Source: Erythrobacter sp. YJ-T3-07 (GTDB taxonomy: Bacteria; Pseudomonadota; Alphaproteobacteria; Sphingomonadales; Sphingomonadaceae). From it: a stretch of DNA of 64,000 bases. The DNA lies in the NCBI RefSeq assembly GCF_015999305.1, contig NZ_JAEAGP010000001.1, positions 682,001 through 746,000 of the forward strand, written 5' to 3'. The translations under genes and the position numbers were made by a program. This document shows, in pieces, positions 47,727 through 57,173 of the stretch. Each line of letters starts with the position of its first letter. The first letter of the stretch is position 1. The notes beneath the pieces are model-generated. The model searched no databases. It saw only the letters and a list, made by a program, of their open reading frames with translations, and was not told the origin of the DNA.

Positions 47727-47798
47727 TGCGGCCCCGTCTTACGCTTTCGCGCTTGGAAATCCATCGCCACTTGGGCAAAAGGCCCACGAGTTTCCCCG

Positions 47799-49073
47799 AT
47801 GACCCTTCCGGCTTCCCCTTTCGCGCGCATCGCCTTCGCCTGTCTCGCCCTCTGCGGACTGATGGCCGCGCTGTATGGCGGGTGGGTAAACGCGCAGGTG
47901 GAGGGCGACCGGGGTATCGCGCCGCTGATGGTCAGCACCGACATCAATGTCGGCGGGATCGAGGTCAACGTGACCGCCGACGATCCCGAGGATGCGCGCC
48001 AGAAGGGTTGGCAGGAAGCGCAGCGCAAGGCGTGGGAAAAGCTGGGCGGGCCGAAGATTTCCGATGGCCAGCTGCAGGGCCTCGTCTCCGCGATCGTGAT
48101 CCAGCACGAGGAAACCGGGCCGAAACGCTATGTCGCCACGCTGGGCGTTACCTTCGATCGCCAGCGCGCAGCGGGCTATCTCGGCCGTTCGGGCGAGACC
48201 CAGCGCTCCGCACCGATCCTGCTGCTGCCGGTGACGGTCAGCGCGGGGACCGAGCTGATGTACGAACAGGCCAATCCGTGGCAGCGCGCCTGGGCCGAGT
48301 ATCAGCCGGGCGCGAGCCGGGTCGATTATGTGCGTCCCGCAGGCCAGGCGGGCGAATCGCTGTTGCTGACCTACGGCCAGACCGGTCGCCGCAGCCGCAA
48401 CTGGTGGGCGACCATTCTCGACCAGTTCGGCGCGGCAGACGTCCTCGTGCCGATCGCGCAGCTGCACTATGTCTATCCCGGCGGCCCGGTCGAAGGGCGT
48501 TTCGTGGCGCGTCACGGGCCCGACGACGAATATCTCGGCAGCTTCTCCCTGCGCGCGAACTCGCCGCGCGAACTGCCCGCGATGCTGAACCGCGCGGTCG
48601 AGCGGTTCGACGAGATGTTCGTCAAGGCGCTGGCCGATGGCACGATTCGCCCGGACAAGACGCTGGGCCGCAGCAGCGGGATGATGGACCGCGACATCGC
48701 CCGCCTGATCGAACAGAGCCGGGCGATCCTCGCCCAGGCCGAAGCCGCGCGCACCCGCGCCGCGACCGAGGAAGAGAACGTCGCCGATGCCAATGCCGCG
48801 CAGGCCGATGCGGCGGCGGGCGGCGATGCGCCGAGCATCATCAACCTGTTCATCAATTTCCCGACCCCCGATGCGGCAAGCTTCGAGGCGGGCCTGAACA
48901 CCGTACGCGGGACGCCCGGCGTGCGCGGGGCCTCGATCGGCAGCGCCGCGATCGGCGGAACTTCGGTGCTGAGCGTGACCTATGAGGGCACGATCGAACA
49001 GCTGGTCGGCGCGCTGGCGCAGCGCGGCTACAACGTGCAGCGCGCGGGCAATTCGCTCAATATCAGTCGCTAG
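47799..49073 (+). CDS. Exported protein, probable DUF2066-like
   Basis: A 424-residue protein from an ATG at 47799 with an N-terminal signal (LMAALYGGWVNAQ). The N-domain contains ADDPEDARQKGWQEAQRKAW and YVATLGVTFDRQRAAGYLG, a pattern like DUF2066 proteins, and the last 80 residues resemble a ferredoxin-like fold repeated domain (SIINLFINFPTPDAASFEAG). A long Glu/Ala-rich helix links the two. It is 13 bp before hdaA and likely co-transcribed. Role unknown. Confidence 0.7.
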   Translation: MTLPASPFARIAFACLALCGLMAALYGGWVNAQVEGDRGIAPLMVSTDINVGGIEVNVTADDPEDARQKGWQEAQRKAWEKLGGPKISDGQLQGLVSAIVIQHEETGPKRYVATLGVTFDRQRAAGYLGRSGETQRSAPILLLPVTVSAGTELMYEQANPWQRAWAEYQPGASRVDYVRPAGQAGESLLLTYGQTGRRSRNWWATILDQFGAADVLVPIAQLHYVYPGGPVEGRFVARHGPDDEYLGSFSLRANSPRELPAMLNRAVERFDEMFVKALADGTIRPDKTLGRSSGMMDRDIARLIEQSRAILAQAEAARTRAATEEENVADANAAQADAAAGGDAPSIINLFINFPTPDAASFEAGLNTVRGTPGVRGASIGSAAIGGTSVLSVTYEGTIEQLVGALAQRGYNVQRAGNSLNISR

Positions 49074-49086
49074 TCGGGGCCGTTAG

Positions 49087-49710
49087 GTGTCGCGCCCCTC
49101 TTCCCAGTTCGCGCTCCCCTTGCCTCCGGCGCAAGAGGGCGACCCGGCCAGCATCGTGATCGGCTCGGCCAATCTGCCGGTGGTCGAGGCGCTGCGCGAG
49201 CCGGAGCGCTGGCCTTTCCGGACCGCGATTTTGCGAGGCGAGCCGCGCTCGGGCAAATCGTTGCTGGGGCGCTGGTTCGCCCATGCCGGGCTGGGCGAGA
49301 CGATCGATCCGGCCGACGCGATGGAGGAAACCGCGCTGTTCCACCGCTGGAACCGCGCGCAGGAAGAAGACACTGCGCTGCTGCTGATCCCCGAAAAGGC
49401 CCCGTGGGACATCGCGCTGCCCGACCTGAGATCGCGGCTGGGCGCGGCTCTGGCGCTTGAAATCGGCCAGCCAGACGACGACATGATGCGGGATTTGATC
49501 GTCAGCCATGCGGCGCGCCGCGGGCTGATGCTGGGTGAAGACGCGCTGGCCTATGTGGTTCCGCGCATGACCCGCAGCTTTGCCGCTGCAGAAAGGTTCG
49601 TTGCGGTGCTGGACCGTCTCGCTTTGGAACGACAGGCCCGCCCGACGCGTAACCTGTGCCGCGATGCGCTCGAAACCCTATATGGTCCCGATCAGGGCCG
49701 CTTGCTTTAG
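49087..49710 (+). CDS. hdaA: DnaA-related regulator HdaA
   Basis: A 207-residue DnaA-like AAA+ protein read from a GTG. The clamp-binding hexapeptide QFALPL lies at residues 7-12, followed by P-loop GEPRSGKSLLGRW and a short sensor domain. Hda/HdaA with the DNA sliding clamp stimulates ATP hydrolysis by DnaA and prevents over-initiation. It is shorter than enterobacterial Hda but typical of alphaproteobacteria. Confidence 0.87.
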   Translation: MSRPSSQFALPLPPAQEGDPASIVIGSANLPVVEALREPERWPFRTAILRGEPRSGKSLLGRWFAHAGLGETIDPADAMEETALFHRWNRAQEEDTALLLIPEKAPWDIALPDLRSRLGAALALEIGQPDDDMMRDLIVSHAARRGLMLGEDALAYVVPRMTRSFAAAERFVAVLDRLALERQARPTRNLCRDALETLYGPDQGRLL

Positions 49711-49739
49711 TCGGGGAACGGTGAAATGTTGAAAGCACG

Positions 49740-50465
49740 ATGCTCGTGGGTCTGATCGACTATCTCGACTCCGTTAAGAAGCGGGACCCCGCGCCACGGT
49801 CGCGGTGGGAAGTGCTGCTCTATCCGGGCGTGCTTGCGCTGGGGCTGCACCGGGTCGCGCACTGGCTGTTCGAAGCCAAGCTCTATTTCCTCGCCCGGCT
49901 GGTAAACCATTTCTCGCGCTTCCTGACCGCGATCGACATCCATCCGGGCGCGACGATCGGGAAGTACTTCTTCATCGACCATGGCTTTACCGTGATCGGC
50001 GAGACCGCCGAGATTGGCGACTGGGTGACGATCTACCAGTGCGTGACGCTGGGCGGGACCAACCCGACCAACGGACAGCCCGGCAAGCGGCACCCGACGA
50101 TCAGCGATTACGCGATCATCGGATCGGGCGCGCAGGTGATCGGCCCGATCACGGTCGGCCAGCGCGCGCGGATCGGCGCCAACGCGGTCGTCACCGACGA
50201 TGTGCCAGAGGGCGCGACGATGATCGGCATGAAGGCGCGATCGACCCTGGTGCCCGCCGAAGAATGGCTGCGCGAATTCATTCCCTACGGCACTCCGTGC
50301 GACGAACCGTGCGAAGACCAGTCGACGGTCGGCAAGCGGCGCGCGGACGCGATGGAGGCGGAACTCGCCGCGCTGCGTGCCGAGCTTGAGGCGCTGAAGG
50401 CGGATCGCGCTGCCCCCGAGGCTGCGGAGCGCGACCCCATGCGGCGCAGTGGATCGGGTAGCTGA
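49740..50465 (+). CDS. cysE: Serine O-acetyltransferase (EpsC-type)
   Basis: A 241-residue hexapeptide-repeat enzyme that makes O-acetylserine for cysteine synthesis. Key parts are IDIHPGATIGKYFFIDHG, VIGETAEIGDWVTIYQ, CVTLGGTNPTNGQPGKRHPT and several left-handed helix repeats. A C-terminal extension with a predicted coiled coil (AMEAELAALRAELEALKADR) is unusual for the core fold. It is followed by a DUF2794 gene with a one-base overlap. Confidence 0.93.
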   Translation: MLVGLIDYLDSVKKRDPAPRSRWEVLLYPGVLALGLHRVAHWLFEAKLYFLARLVNHFSRFLTAIDIHPGATIGKYFFIDHGFTVIGETAEIGDWVTIYQCVTLGGTNPTNGQPGKRHPTISDYAIIGSGAQVIGPITVGQRARIGANAVVTDDVPEGATMIGMKARSTLVPAEEWLREFIPYGTPCDEPCEDQSTVGKRRADAMEAELAALRAELEALKADRAAPEAAERDPMRRSGSGS

Positions 50466-50818
50466 TGGCAGCCGGTCCCGGCGGCACCGTACTCGCTTTC
50501 CCCGGCGCGAAACCGAGCCAGGTGGGCTTTGCGCGCGAAGAGCTGATGCGCATCCTCGATCTGTACGGCCGGATGGTCGCGGCGGGCGAATGGCGCGATT
50601 ACGCGATGGATTTCGGACGCGATGCGGCCAGCTTCGCCGCCTTCCGCCGCGCCGCCGAACGCCCGCAGGCGCGCGTGGAAAAGCGCCCTTCCTTGCGCAA
50701 CAAGCAGGGCATGTGGACCTTGTTCGGCGAACATGGCCAGATCCTCAAGCGCGGGCACGAGTTGGCGGGCGTCCTCGCCCCGCTCGAACGGCGGCTGGTC
50801 AAGGCGATCGACGACTAA
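50465..50818 (+). CDS. DUF2794-family protein
   Basis: A 117-residue protein with the family segments VGFAREELMRILDLYGRMVA, WRDYAMDFGRDAASFAAFRR, AQARVEKRPSLRNKQGMW and a C-terminal LERRLVKAIDD. No catalytic motif is evident. Its ATG overlaps the cysE stop by one base, so the two are coupled. DUF2794 is largely confined to alphaproteobacteria. Confidence 0.9.
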   Translation: MAAGPGGTVLAFPGAKPSQVGFAREELMRILDLYGRMVAAGEWRDYAMDFGRDAASFAAFRRAAERPQARVEKRPSLRNKQGMWTLFGEHGQILKRGHELAGVLAPLERRLVKAIDD

Positions 50819-50826
50819 GCGTAGAA

Positions 50827-50858
50827 AAGGCCCGCCATCCGCACGGATAACGGGCCTT
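50827..50858. terminator. Bidirectional terminator-like hairpin
   Basis: AAGGCCCG and CGGGCCTT are perfect 8-bp arms around a smaller ATCCG-CAC-CGGAT hairpin. It lies 8 bp after the DUF2794 stop and 24 bp past the stop of the convergent membrane-protein gene, so it can serve both. Confidence 0.7.
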
Positions 50859-50882
50859 GTTCTGATGTCCGACGAGAGGCCG

Positions 50883-52040
50883 CTACGCGGCCACCAGCAC
50901 CCGCTCGCTGCTGGGCAGAGCCTCGCGCCAGTCCTCGGGCACAATCCCCAGTACGCCGCGCCGGATCGGGGCCCAGAAGGCCGACAGCGTCAGCAGGGCA
51001 GAGCCGATCACCAGCGCGGTGAGCGCCACGGTCAGTTCCACCGCGCCGAAGCGGTCGAACAGGAAGGCGAGCGCGAACAGTACGTAGATCAGCGCGGAGA
51101 CCAGTAGCGCGCGCCGGTCCACGATCAGCGCGACGATCCCGAAGACGATGTAGATCGCCAGCACCGCGACCGCCTTGCCGATCCCGATATCCGATCCGCC
51201 GACCACGCCCAGAGTGGCGAAGATCGGGTGTGCGATCATCGGCGCGGCGAGCAGGTGGAGCCAGAAGGCAACATCGCTGCGCCGCGTGGTGCGCGCCGGG
51301 TCCTGAAGATCCCACCGCATCGCGAAGGCGAACACCGCTAGCCCTGCGACGAAGGTGAGCCACAGCGCAACGTCGCCCTTGTCGATATCGAGCGGCGCGA
51401 GCGCCGACAGCGCCAGCCCGATCGCCGTCGCGGAGAGCGCCGCCGCGCCCGCTGCAATCGTGATCGGCACCTTGAAGCGCAGCCAGTGCAGCCACGCCGC
51501 GAGCGCGGCGATCAGGCCCGCTCCGGCCACGAAATAGCCTGCCAGCGGCTCGCCCTGTTCGGTGCCCACCAGCACCACGCCGAGCGCGATCGTGCCGATG
51601 AACACGCCGCCCACGAAGGCCAGCAGCAGGATGATGCTGGGCAGCGCCATGCGCCGCCTGCGGGTGAAGAACTCGGCCAGCGGCCACGCGGTGAGCGCTA
51701 CCAGCCCGGCGGCGATCGCAACCGATACCGCGGTGCTCAGGCTGCTTTGCTGCTGGTAGGCAGCCCATGCGGCTTCCGAAGCCTCGACCGACCAGTCCCA
51801 GGCCTGCACCGGCACGATCAGCTTGCCGATCTGCTGCCCGATCGCACCCGCGGCGAACAGCATGATCGCGATGCCGATCGCGACGAAGATGTCGTTGAAG
51901 GAGTTGAGGAGCCGGAAATTCTCCTCGTCCCCGCGCGAAATGCCGCGCACCTCGCTCATGTGCGCACGGAAGGCTGCCGCAGCATCCTCCGAAAGCGCGC
52001 CCGCCGCGACGGCGGAATTGATGTCTTCTTCGGAATACAC
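50883..52040 (-). CDS. Multi-pass membrane protein, DUF2157-like
   Basis: A 385-residue protein with an N-terminal cytoplasmic segment (MYSEEDINSAVAAGALSEDA) resembling DUF2157 and about ten hydrophobic helices. No transport or enzyme motif is visible. It stands alone on the minus strand. Family assignment is tentative. Confidence 0.75.
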   Translation of the reverse strand: MYSEEDINSAVAAGALSEDAAAAFRAHMSEVRGISRGDEENFRLLNSFNDIFVAIGIAIMLFAAGAIGQQIGKLIVPVQAWDWSVEASEAAWAAYQQQSSLSTAVSVAIAAGLVALTAWPLAEFFTRRRRMALPSIILLLAFVGGVFIGTIALGVVLVGTEQGEPLAGYFVAGAGLIAALAAWLHWLRFKVPITIAAGAAALSATAIGLALSALAPLDIDKGDVALWLTFVAGLAVFAFAMRWDLQDPARTTRRSDVAFWLHLLAAPMIAHPIFATLGVVGGSDIGIGKAVAVLAIYIVFGIVALIVDRRALLVSALIYVLFALAFLFDRFGAVELTVALTALVIGSALLTLSAFWAPIRRGVLGIVPEDWREALPSSERVLVAA

Positions 52041-52156
52041 CGGCCAAGCCTCCCCTGCCTGTTCGGAAAGGGAGGCTATGACCAGTGTGTTAGCGTGTCA
52101 ATACAGCCTGACGGAGCGGGTGTGTCGCTGGTCGGGCGCAGGTGTGCGGGCAGGTG

Positions 52157-52834
52157 CTAGTCGAACACCTGGCTGACGTGGAGCGCGGTGTCCTGCGCGC
52201 GGGTGATCTGGCGGATGATCCGGTGCAGCATCACGGCACAGGCGATCAGCAGCACGCTCGACACGGCGCCCATGCCATTGGCGACCACCATGTTGCTGCC
52301 ATCGCCATAGCCTTCCATCCGCGCGCTGATGTTCGACAGGATGCTGCCGATGATCCAGCAGGCCCACCAGGCGTTGATGAGGCCCGGCGCAGGCTCGCCG
52401 TAGCTGTCGCTTTCCAGATGGCTCTCGTTCCACAGATCGCGCATGTTCTGGAACGGCTTGATCAGGTTGGCGAAGGGGATGAAGTACCAGCCCACAGCCA
52501 TTCCGGGCGAGGACTCGGTCTCGATCCCGCGCTCCTTGAGATTGGCGTGCGCGCGGTAGATCCACATGCCCACCAGCACGATCGAGACGAGGAAGATCAC
52601 CAGATAGGCGATCGCCGCGAAGCCGTAGGTGACCGCGAGCGTTTCCGGCGCCATCGCATAAAGATCGACCTGGCCCGTCAGCGCGAGCACTTCGAACACC
52701 AGCATCACCGCGGCGATGCCGATATAGGCGATGATCGCGTAACCGGCATTGCGGGCGCGCGATTTCAGCTGCGCAAAGCCGCCGTCCGAAGCCTCCGCAT
52801 GTGCGTCGGCCGCGGTAAATTCCATGGTTTCCAT
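52157..52834 (-). CDS. DUF4328-family membrane protein
   Basis: A 225-residue protein with about five helices and the DUF4328 signature: FLVSIVLVGMWIYRAHANLK, SSPGMAVGWYFIPFANLIKP, FQNMRDLWNES and a Trp-rich INAWWACWIIGS. Function unknown. A large hairpin lies immediately upstream of its start. Confidence 0.9.
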   Translation of the reverse strand: METMEFTAADAHAEASDGGFAQLKSRARNAGYAIIAYIGIAAVMLVFEVLALTGQVDLYAMAPETLAVTYGFAAIAYLVIFLVSIVLVGMWIYRAHANLKERGIETESSPGMAVGWYFIPFANLIKPFQNMRDLWNESHLESDSYGEPAPGLINAWWACWIIGSILSNISARMEGYGDGSNMVVANGMGAVSSVLLIACAVMLHRIIRQITRAQDTALHVSQVFD

Positions 52835-52840
52835 AAAGTA

Positions 52841-52899
52841 TCAGCCCCCGAGGGGCGGAGCGAGCCGTACTGGCCGCTCCCCCGACCCCCGGGGGCTGA
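52841..52899. repeat. Long inverted repeat between the DUF4328 and SDR genes
   Basis: TCAGCCCCC and GGGGGCTGA enclose further complementary blocks (GGAGCG with CGCTCC-like), forming a long GC-rich hairpin 6 bp before the DUF4328 ATG and 75 bp past the SDR stop. It may terminate the SDR transcript or fold in the DUF4328 leader. Confidence 0.55.
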
Positions 52900-52974
52900 A
52901 TTATCCTGCCCTGTCGCGCCGCGCTATCGAAAAACGCGGCGGCAACCGGACCTTGGCCGGATCTGCGGCGGGCG

Positions 52975-53904
52975 TTAGCCGCGCGCGCTGTCGGGACCGG
53001 TGCCGGTGACCTTCTGCATCGCGGCGAGGATCGCGCCCGACTGCTCGGCACCCGACTGCGGGGCCTTGAGGTTGCTCTGCTCGCTGATCTTGTCCCAGTT
53101 GGCGGCGAAGCCTTCGACCGTGCGCTCGCCCTCGGGCAGCCACACCGCGTCGTTCATCACCACCCATGCCGAGTGGAAGCCGCCCGCGCCTGCGCCGACG
53201 ATCGCGTTGGTCGGCGAATCTTCGCTGACGAGGTAGAGCGCGGCGGGGACCACGTTCTCAGGGGCGAACAGCTCGAACGCTTCCTTGGGGAACAGGTCCT
53301 CGGTCATCCGCGTGCCCGCGACGGGGGCCAGCGTGTTGACCTTGATGTTGTACTTCGCGCCTTCGATCTGGAGCGTCTTGGTGAGACCCGCGAGGCCCAG
53401 CTTGGCCGCGCCGTAGTTGGCCTGGCCGAAATTGCCGAACAGCCCGGTGGAGCTGGCGGTCATCAGGATGCGGCCATAGGCCTGCTCGCGCATCGTGTCC
53501 CACACGGCCTTGGTCGCGTTGGCCGATCCGTTGAGGTGCACGTCGACCACGAATTCGAAGTCGGCCGGCTCCATCTTGGCGAAGCTCTTGTCGCGCAGCA
53601 CGCCGGCATTGTTGATCAGGACATGGACGCCGCCCCACTTCTGCTTGGCGTCGGCGACCATCTGTTCCATCTGCTCGTATTCGGTCACCGATGCGCCGTT
53701 GGCCATCGCCTCGCCGCCGGCCTTTTCGATCTCTTCGACCACCGCAGCCGCCGCGTCGGACGAACCGGTGCCGTCGCGCGAACCGCCCAGATCGTTGACC
53801 ACGACCTTCGCGCCGCGCCGCCCGAGTTCGAGCGCATAGGCGCGGCCGAGGCCCCCGCCTGCACCGGTGACGATTGCGACCTTGTCTTTGAACGAGATGC
53901 TCAT
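52975..53904 (-). CDS. SDR-family oxidoreductase, HSD17B4/multifunctional-enzyme-like
   Basis: A 309-residue dehydrogenase. The ATG at 53904 (MSISFKDKVAIVTGAGGGLG) is chosen over 53979. It has VLINNAG, the catalytic Ser in ASSTGLFG, and NYGAAKLGLAG with Tyr and Lys. The extended VVNDLGGSRDGTGSSDAAAA insertion after the second strand and the length above 300 are features of the (3R)-hydroxyacyl-CoA dehydrogenase part of peroxisomal multifunctional enzyme 2. A role in fatty-acid or steroid side-chain oxidation is likely. Confidence 0.9.
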   Translation of the reverse strand: MSISFKDKVAIVTGAGGGLGRAYALELGRRGAKVVVNDLGGSRDGTGSSDAAAAVVEEIEKAGGEAMANGASVTEYEQMEQMVADAKQKWGGVHVLINNAGVLRDKSFAKMEPADFEFVVDVHLNGSANATKAVWDTMREQAYGRILMTASSTGLFGNFGQANYGAAKLGLAGLTKTLQIEGAKYNIKVNTLAPVAGTRMTEDLFPKEAFELFAPENVVPAALYLVSEDSPTNAIVGAGAGGFHSAWVVMNDAVWLPEGERTVEGFAANWDKISEQSNLKAPQSGAEQSGAILAAMQKVTGTGPDSARG

Positions 53905-54041
53905 GAGTGTCTCTCCGCTAGGGTTCTGGAACGTGAAAATTGGCTGCGGAGTGGCAGGTTCCAGCCATTCTGGCAACACTGCGCGGGATGGACCGCCATG
54001 CCGTAGGGGCAGGCCGTGGGCGGTTCGAGTTCGATCATAAA

Positions 54042-54138
54042 CTCCCCTCCCTTGAGGGAGGGGTTGGGGGTGGGTGTACGACCTTTACTGCCAGCGCCGT
54101 ACACCCCCCACCCAACCTCCCCCTCAAGGGGGAGGGGC
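54042..54138. repeat. Palindromic repeat between the S9 peptidase and SDR genes
   Basis: CCCCTCCCTTGAGGGAGGGG (54044-54063) at one end and CCTCCCCCTCAAGGGGGAGG at the other; the segments between (TTGGGGGTGGGTGTACG and CGTACACCCCCCACCCAA) are also complementary, so the whole 97 bp can fold. It begins 12 bp past the peptidase stop and may terminate it. Confidence 0.85.
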
Positions 54139-54149
54139 GGTCATGCGCC

Positions 54150-56300
54150 TCAGTCCGCCAGCTGCTGCAGCAGGTAGACCACCTGCATCGCGCGGAGCGT
54201 CGCGCGCTGTTCGTTGTCGACGCCGCCCGAATGGCCGCCCTTGGTATCCTCGTAATAGAGGTAATCGTCGCCCTGCGCCGCCATCCGCGCGGCGGCCTTG
54301 CGCCCGTGGCTGGGGTGCGTGCGATCGTCGGCGGTGGAGGTGACGAAGAACACCCGCGGGTAGTCCTTCTGCTCGAGCAGCTTCTGGTAGGGTGAGTAGC
54401 CCTCGATCCAGGCGCGCTGTTCGGGAATGCGCGGGTCGCCATATTCGCCGATCCACGAGGCTCCGCGGCCGATATACTGATAGCGCAGCATGTCGAACAG
54501 CGGGATCTGGACGATCGCGGCGTTGAACAGGTCGGGGGCCTGGGTGAAGGCGGTGCCGACCAGCAGTCCGCCCTGCGATCCGCCTTCGACGCCCAGATGC
54601 TCCGGGCTGGTAATCCCGCGGGCGACCAGATCGCGGCCCACCGCGATGAAATCGTCCCACGTGCGCTGCTTGTTCTCGCGAATGGCGCTCTGGTGCCAGT
54701 TCGGCCCGAACTCGCCGCCGCCCCGGATATTGGCGAGGACGTAGGCATTGCCCCGCTCAAGCCACATCTTGCCCGTGCTGCCGAGATAGGAGGGCAGGCG
54801 CGGCACCTGGAAGCCGCCATAGCCGCCCATCAGAACGGGGGTGCTGCCATCCATCGCCATGCCCTTGGGCTTGACGAGGAAGTAGGGGATTTTGGTGCCG
54901 TCCGGGCTGGTTGCCTCGAACTGTTCGATGTCCATGCTCGCGGCATCGAACCGCTCGGGGCTTTCCTTGACCACTTCCAGATCGACGCCGTTTTCGGCAT
55001 AGTAATATGTGCCCGGCGACAGGAAGTCGGTCGAGGTGAACATGATCTGGTCGGTTTCGTTCGACGCCGTGGCGACGCCGACGGTCGCGTTCTCCGGCAG
55101 GTCGATCCGCTGGCTGGTCCACGCGCCATCGACATAGTCGAACTTCAGCACCAGCCCCCGGACATTGTCGAGGATGCTGACATAAAGGCTGCTCTTGGTG
55201 GAGCTGGCACCGCGCTTTGTCTGGCGATCGGCGGGCTTCCACACCAGCGTCTTCTTGGCGCCGTTGGGATCGGCCTTCCACTCTTCCAGATCGGCGGAGA
55301 CCAGCGAGTCTGCCGGGAAGGTCTGCCCCTGCGTTTCCCAGTCGACATCGGTCGAGAACAGGATCTGGCCGTCGATGATGCCATAGGGCCCGGCCTTGGC
55401 GGGCAGGTCCAGCTTCACCCACTCGCCGTCCGTCTCGTAGAAATATTCGCGTTCGTGGAAGGATACGCCGCGATAGGCCATGCGCCCGTGGATCGTCCCT
55501 TCGCCATCGCGCAGCAGGTATGCCCCGGCAGAGACATCGCTTTTCTCGCCCCGGAAGATTTCCGGCGCATCCTCCAGCGCGGTGCCGCGCTTCCACACGC
55601 GGGTGGTGAAGGGGTAGAAGCTGTCGGTGACGGTGCCGTCGCCGAAATCGCGGCTGACCAGCAGCGTGTCTTCATCGACCCAGCTGGCGCTGCCCTGGCT
55701 CTCGGGCAATTCGAAACCGCCATCCACGAAGTCGAGCGTGTCGAGGTCGAATTCACGCGCAATGCTCGCATCCTTCCCGCCGTCGGACAGGTAGACCATG
55801 CAATGCGTGCCGGCGGGCGGCAGGCAGGTCATGCCGCCATATACCCATTCCTTGCCCTCTGCCGCGGCAAGCGCGTCGACATCGAGGATGGTTTCCCATT
55901 CAGGGCTGTCGGTCCGCCAGCTTTCCAGCGTGGTGCGACGCAGGATGCCCTTGGGATTCTTCGCGTCCTGCCAGAAATTGACCAGGCCGTAGGGCGTGAA
56001 GGAGACGCCGGGGATGCGGTCCTCGGCGTCGTAGATCGCCAGCGCTTCGGCCTTCAGTTCCTCGAACCGCGGGTCGGTCTGCAGCGCGGCGACGGTCTTC
56101 TCGTTCTCGTTCTCGACCCATTTCAGCGCGCGGTCGCTGCGGGTTTCCTCCAGCCAGATGAAGGGATCGTTCTCGGCTTCGAATTCGGGTTCAACCACGG
56201 CGTTGGTATCCTGCGCGGCAAGCGGACTGGTGAGAAGCGGCGCGCAAGCGACCGACACGGCAAGCGATGCGAGAATCGCGCGAATGGAGGTGGATTTCAT
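54150..56300 (-). CDS. Exported prolyl oligopeptidase-family serine peptidase (S9)
   Basis: A 716-residue protein from the ATG at 56300 with a signal peptide ending SPLAAQDT. The N-terminal part is a beta-propeller with DPFIWLEE, the S9A opening. The C-terminal alpha/beta hydrolase domain holds GGYGGF, NIRGGGEFG, the nucleophile Ser575 in GGSQGG, the acid Asp in ADDRTHPSHG and His in KGGHSGG. It cleaves short proline-containing peptides in the periplasm. A terminator-like repeat follows. Confidence 0.93.
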   Translation of the reverse strand: MKSTSIRAILASLAVSVACAPLLTSPLAAQDTNAVVEPEFEAENDPFIWLEETRSDRALKWVENENEKTVAALQTDPRFEELKAEALAIYDAEDRIPGVSFTPYGLVNFWQDAKNPKGILRRTTLESWRTDSPEWETILDVDALAAAEGKEWVYGGMTCLPPAGTHCMVYLSDGGKDASIAREFDLDTLDFVDGGFELPESQGSASWVDEDTLLVSRDFGDGTVTDSFYPFTTRVWKRGTALEDAPEIFRGEKSDVSAGAYLLRDGEGTIHGRMAYRGVSFHEREYFYETDGEWVKLDLPAKAGPYGIIDGQILFSTDVDWETQGQTFPADSLVSADLEEWKADPNGAKKTLVWKPADRQTKRGASSTKSSLYVSILDNVRGLVLKFDYVDGAWTSQRIDLPENATVGVATASNETDQIMFTSTDFLSPGTYYYAENGVDLEVVKESPERFDAASMDIEQFEATSPDGTKIPYFLVKPKGMAMDGSTPVLMGGYGGFQVPRLPSYLGSTGKMWLERGNAYVLANIRGGGEFGPNWHQSAIRENKQRTWDDFIAVGRDLVARGITSPEHLGVEGGSQGGLLVGTAFTQAPDLFNAAIVQIPLFDMLRYQYIGRGASWIGEYGDPRIPEQRAWIEGYSPYQKLLEQKDYPRVFFVTSTADDRTHPSHGRKAAARMAAQGDDYLYYEDTKGGHSGGVDNEQRATLRAMQVVYLLQQLAD

Positions 56301-56423
56301 CGATTGGCTCCCCCTGGAACGGATGAAAGTGAGTGGAATGTGAGGCACTTGTCCCGCGCGGGGCTGGACTTGCCAATGTCGCTCGACGGAAGCCGCTGTC
56401 CGTTTGTCGATTGCGCACCCGCA

Positions 56424-57113
56424 TCAGGCGAGCCCGCGCAATGCGGGGATCAGCGCGTCGAAGCTGTCGATCACCGCGTCCGCGCCCAGATCGCGCGCGG
56501 GCTTGTCGCAATAGCCGTAGCCTGCCGCGACCACCGGCACGCCCGCCGCGCGCGCTGCCATCACGTCGTAGGTGCTGTCGCCGACGAAGGCGAAGCGTTG
56601 CGATCCGCACCGCTCCATCGCGGTCAGCACGGGATCGGCGGCGGGCTTGGCGCGGAAATTGCCATCCGCATCCTTGCCCAGACTGTCCCCGCCGATCAGC
56701 GTCACGAAGCGCTCGGTCAGGCCCAGCTGCTCCAGGATCTCGGCAGCGAAACCTTCGAACTTATTGGTCACGACCGCCAGCTTCACTCCCATCGCCGCCA
56801 GCTCGTCCAACGTCTCGATCACGCCGGGGAAGGGCTGCGTGTGGACCGCGTTGTGCTGCGAGTAATAGCGTAGCAGCGTCTTGTAGAGCGGGCGGAAGTC
56901 TTCCTCCGCCATGCTGCCGCCCTGGGCTTCGATCGCGCGGGCCAGCATCACCTTCGCGCCGCCGCCGATCAAACCCTCCACCTGCTCGGCAGGCACCTGC
57001 TGGTAGCCGCCATCTGCCAGCGCATGGTTCACCGCCGCGGCAAGGTCTGCCTTGGTGTCGAGCAGCGTGCCGTCGAGATCGAGGCCTATCGCATCAAAGG
57101 GAAAATCGCTCAT
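56424..57113 (-). CDS. gph: Phosphoglycolate phosphatase (HAD-IA)
   Basis: A 229-residue HAD hydrolase with nucleophile motif DLDGTLLDT, motif II VVTNK and motif IV FVGDSTYDVMAA. The ATG at 57113 matches the family start; 57149 would add an unsupported extension. It removes phosphate from 2-phosphoglycolate formed in DNA repair or oxygenation. It is divergent from glmU with a 60-bp gap. Confidence 0.9.
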   Translation of the reverse strand: MSDFPFDAIGLDLDGTLLDTKADLAAAVNHALADGGYQQVPAEQVEGLIGGGAKVMLARAIEAQGGSMAEEDFRPLYKTLLRYYSQHNAVHTQPFPGVIETLDELAAMGVKLAVVTNKFEGFAAEILEQLGLTERFVTLIGGDSLGKDADGNFRAKPAADPVLTAMERCGSQRFAFVGDSTYDVMAARAAGVPVVAAGYGYCDKPARDLGADAVIDSFDALIPALRGLA

Positions 57114-57173
57114 GCGGGCCTGCGTGGCGAAACCTTCTTCAATCTGCAAGCCGATGGTGGCACAGCCTGCCGC

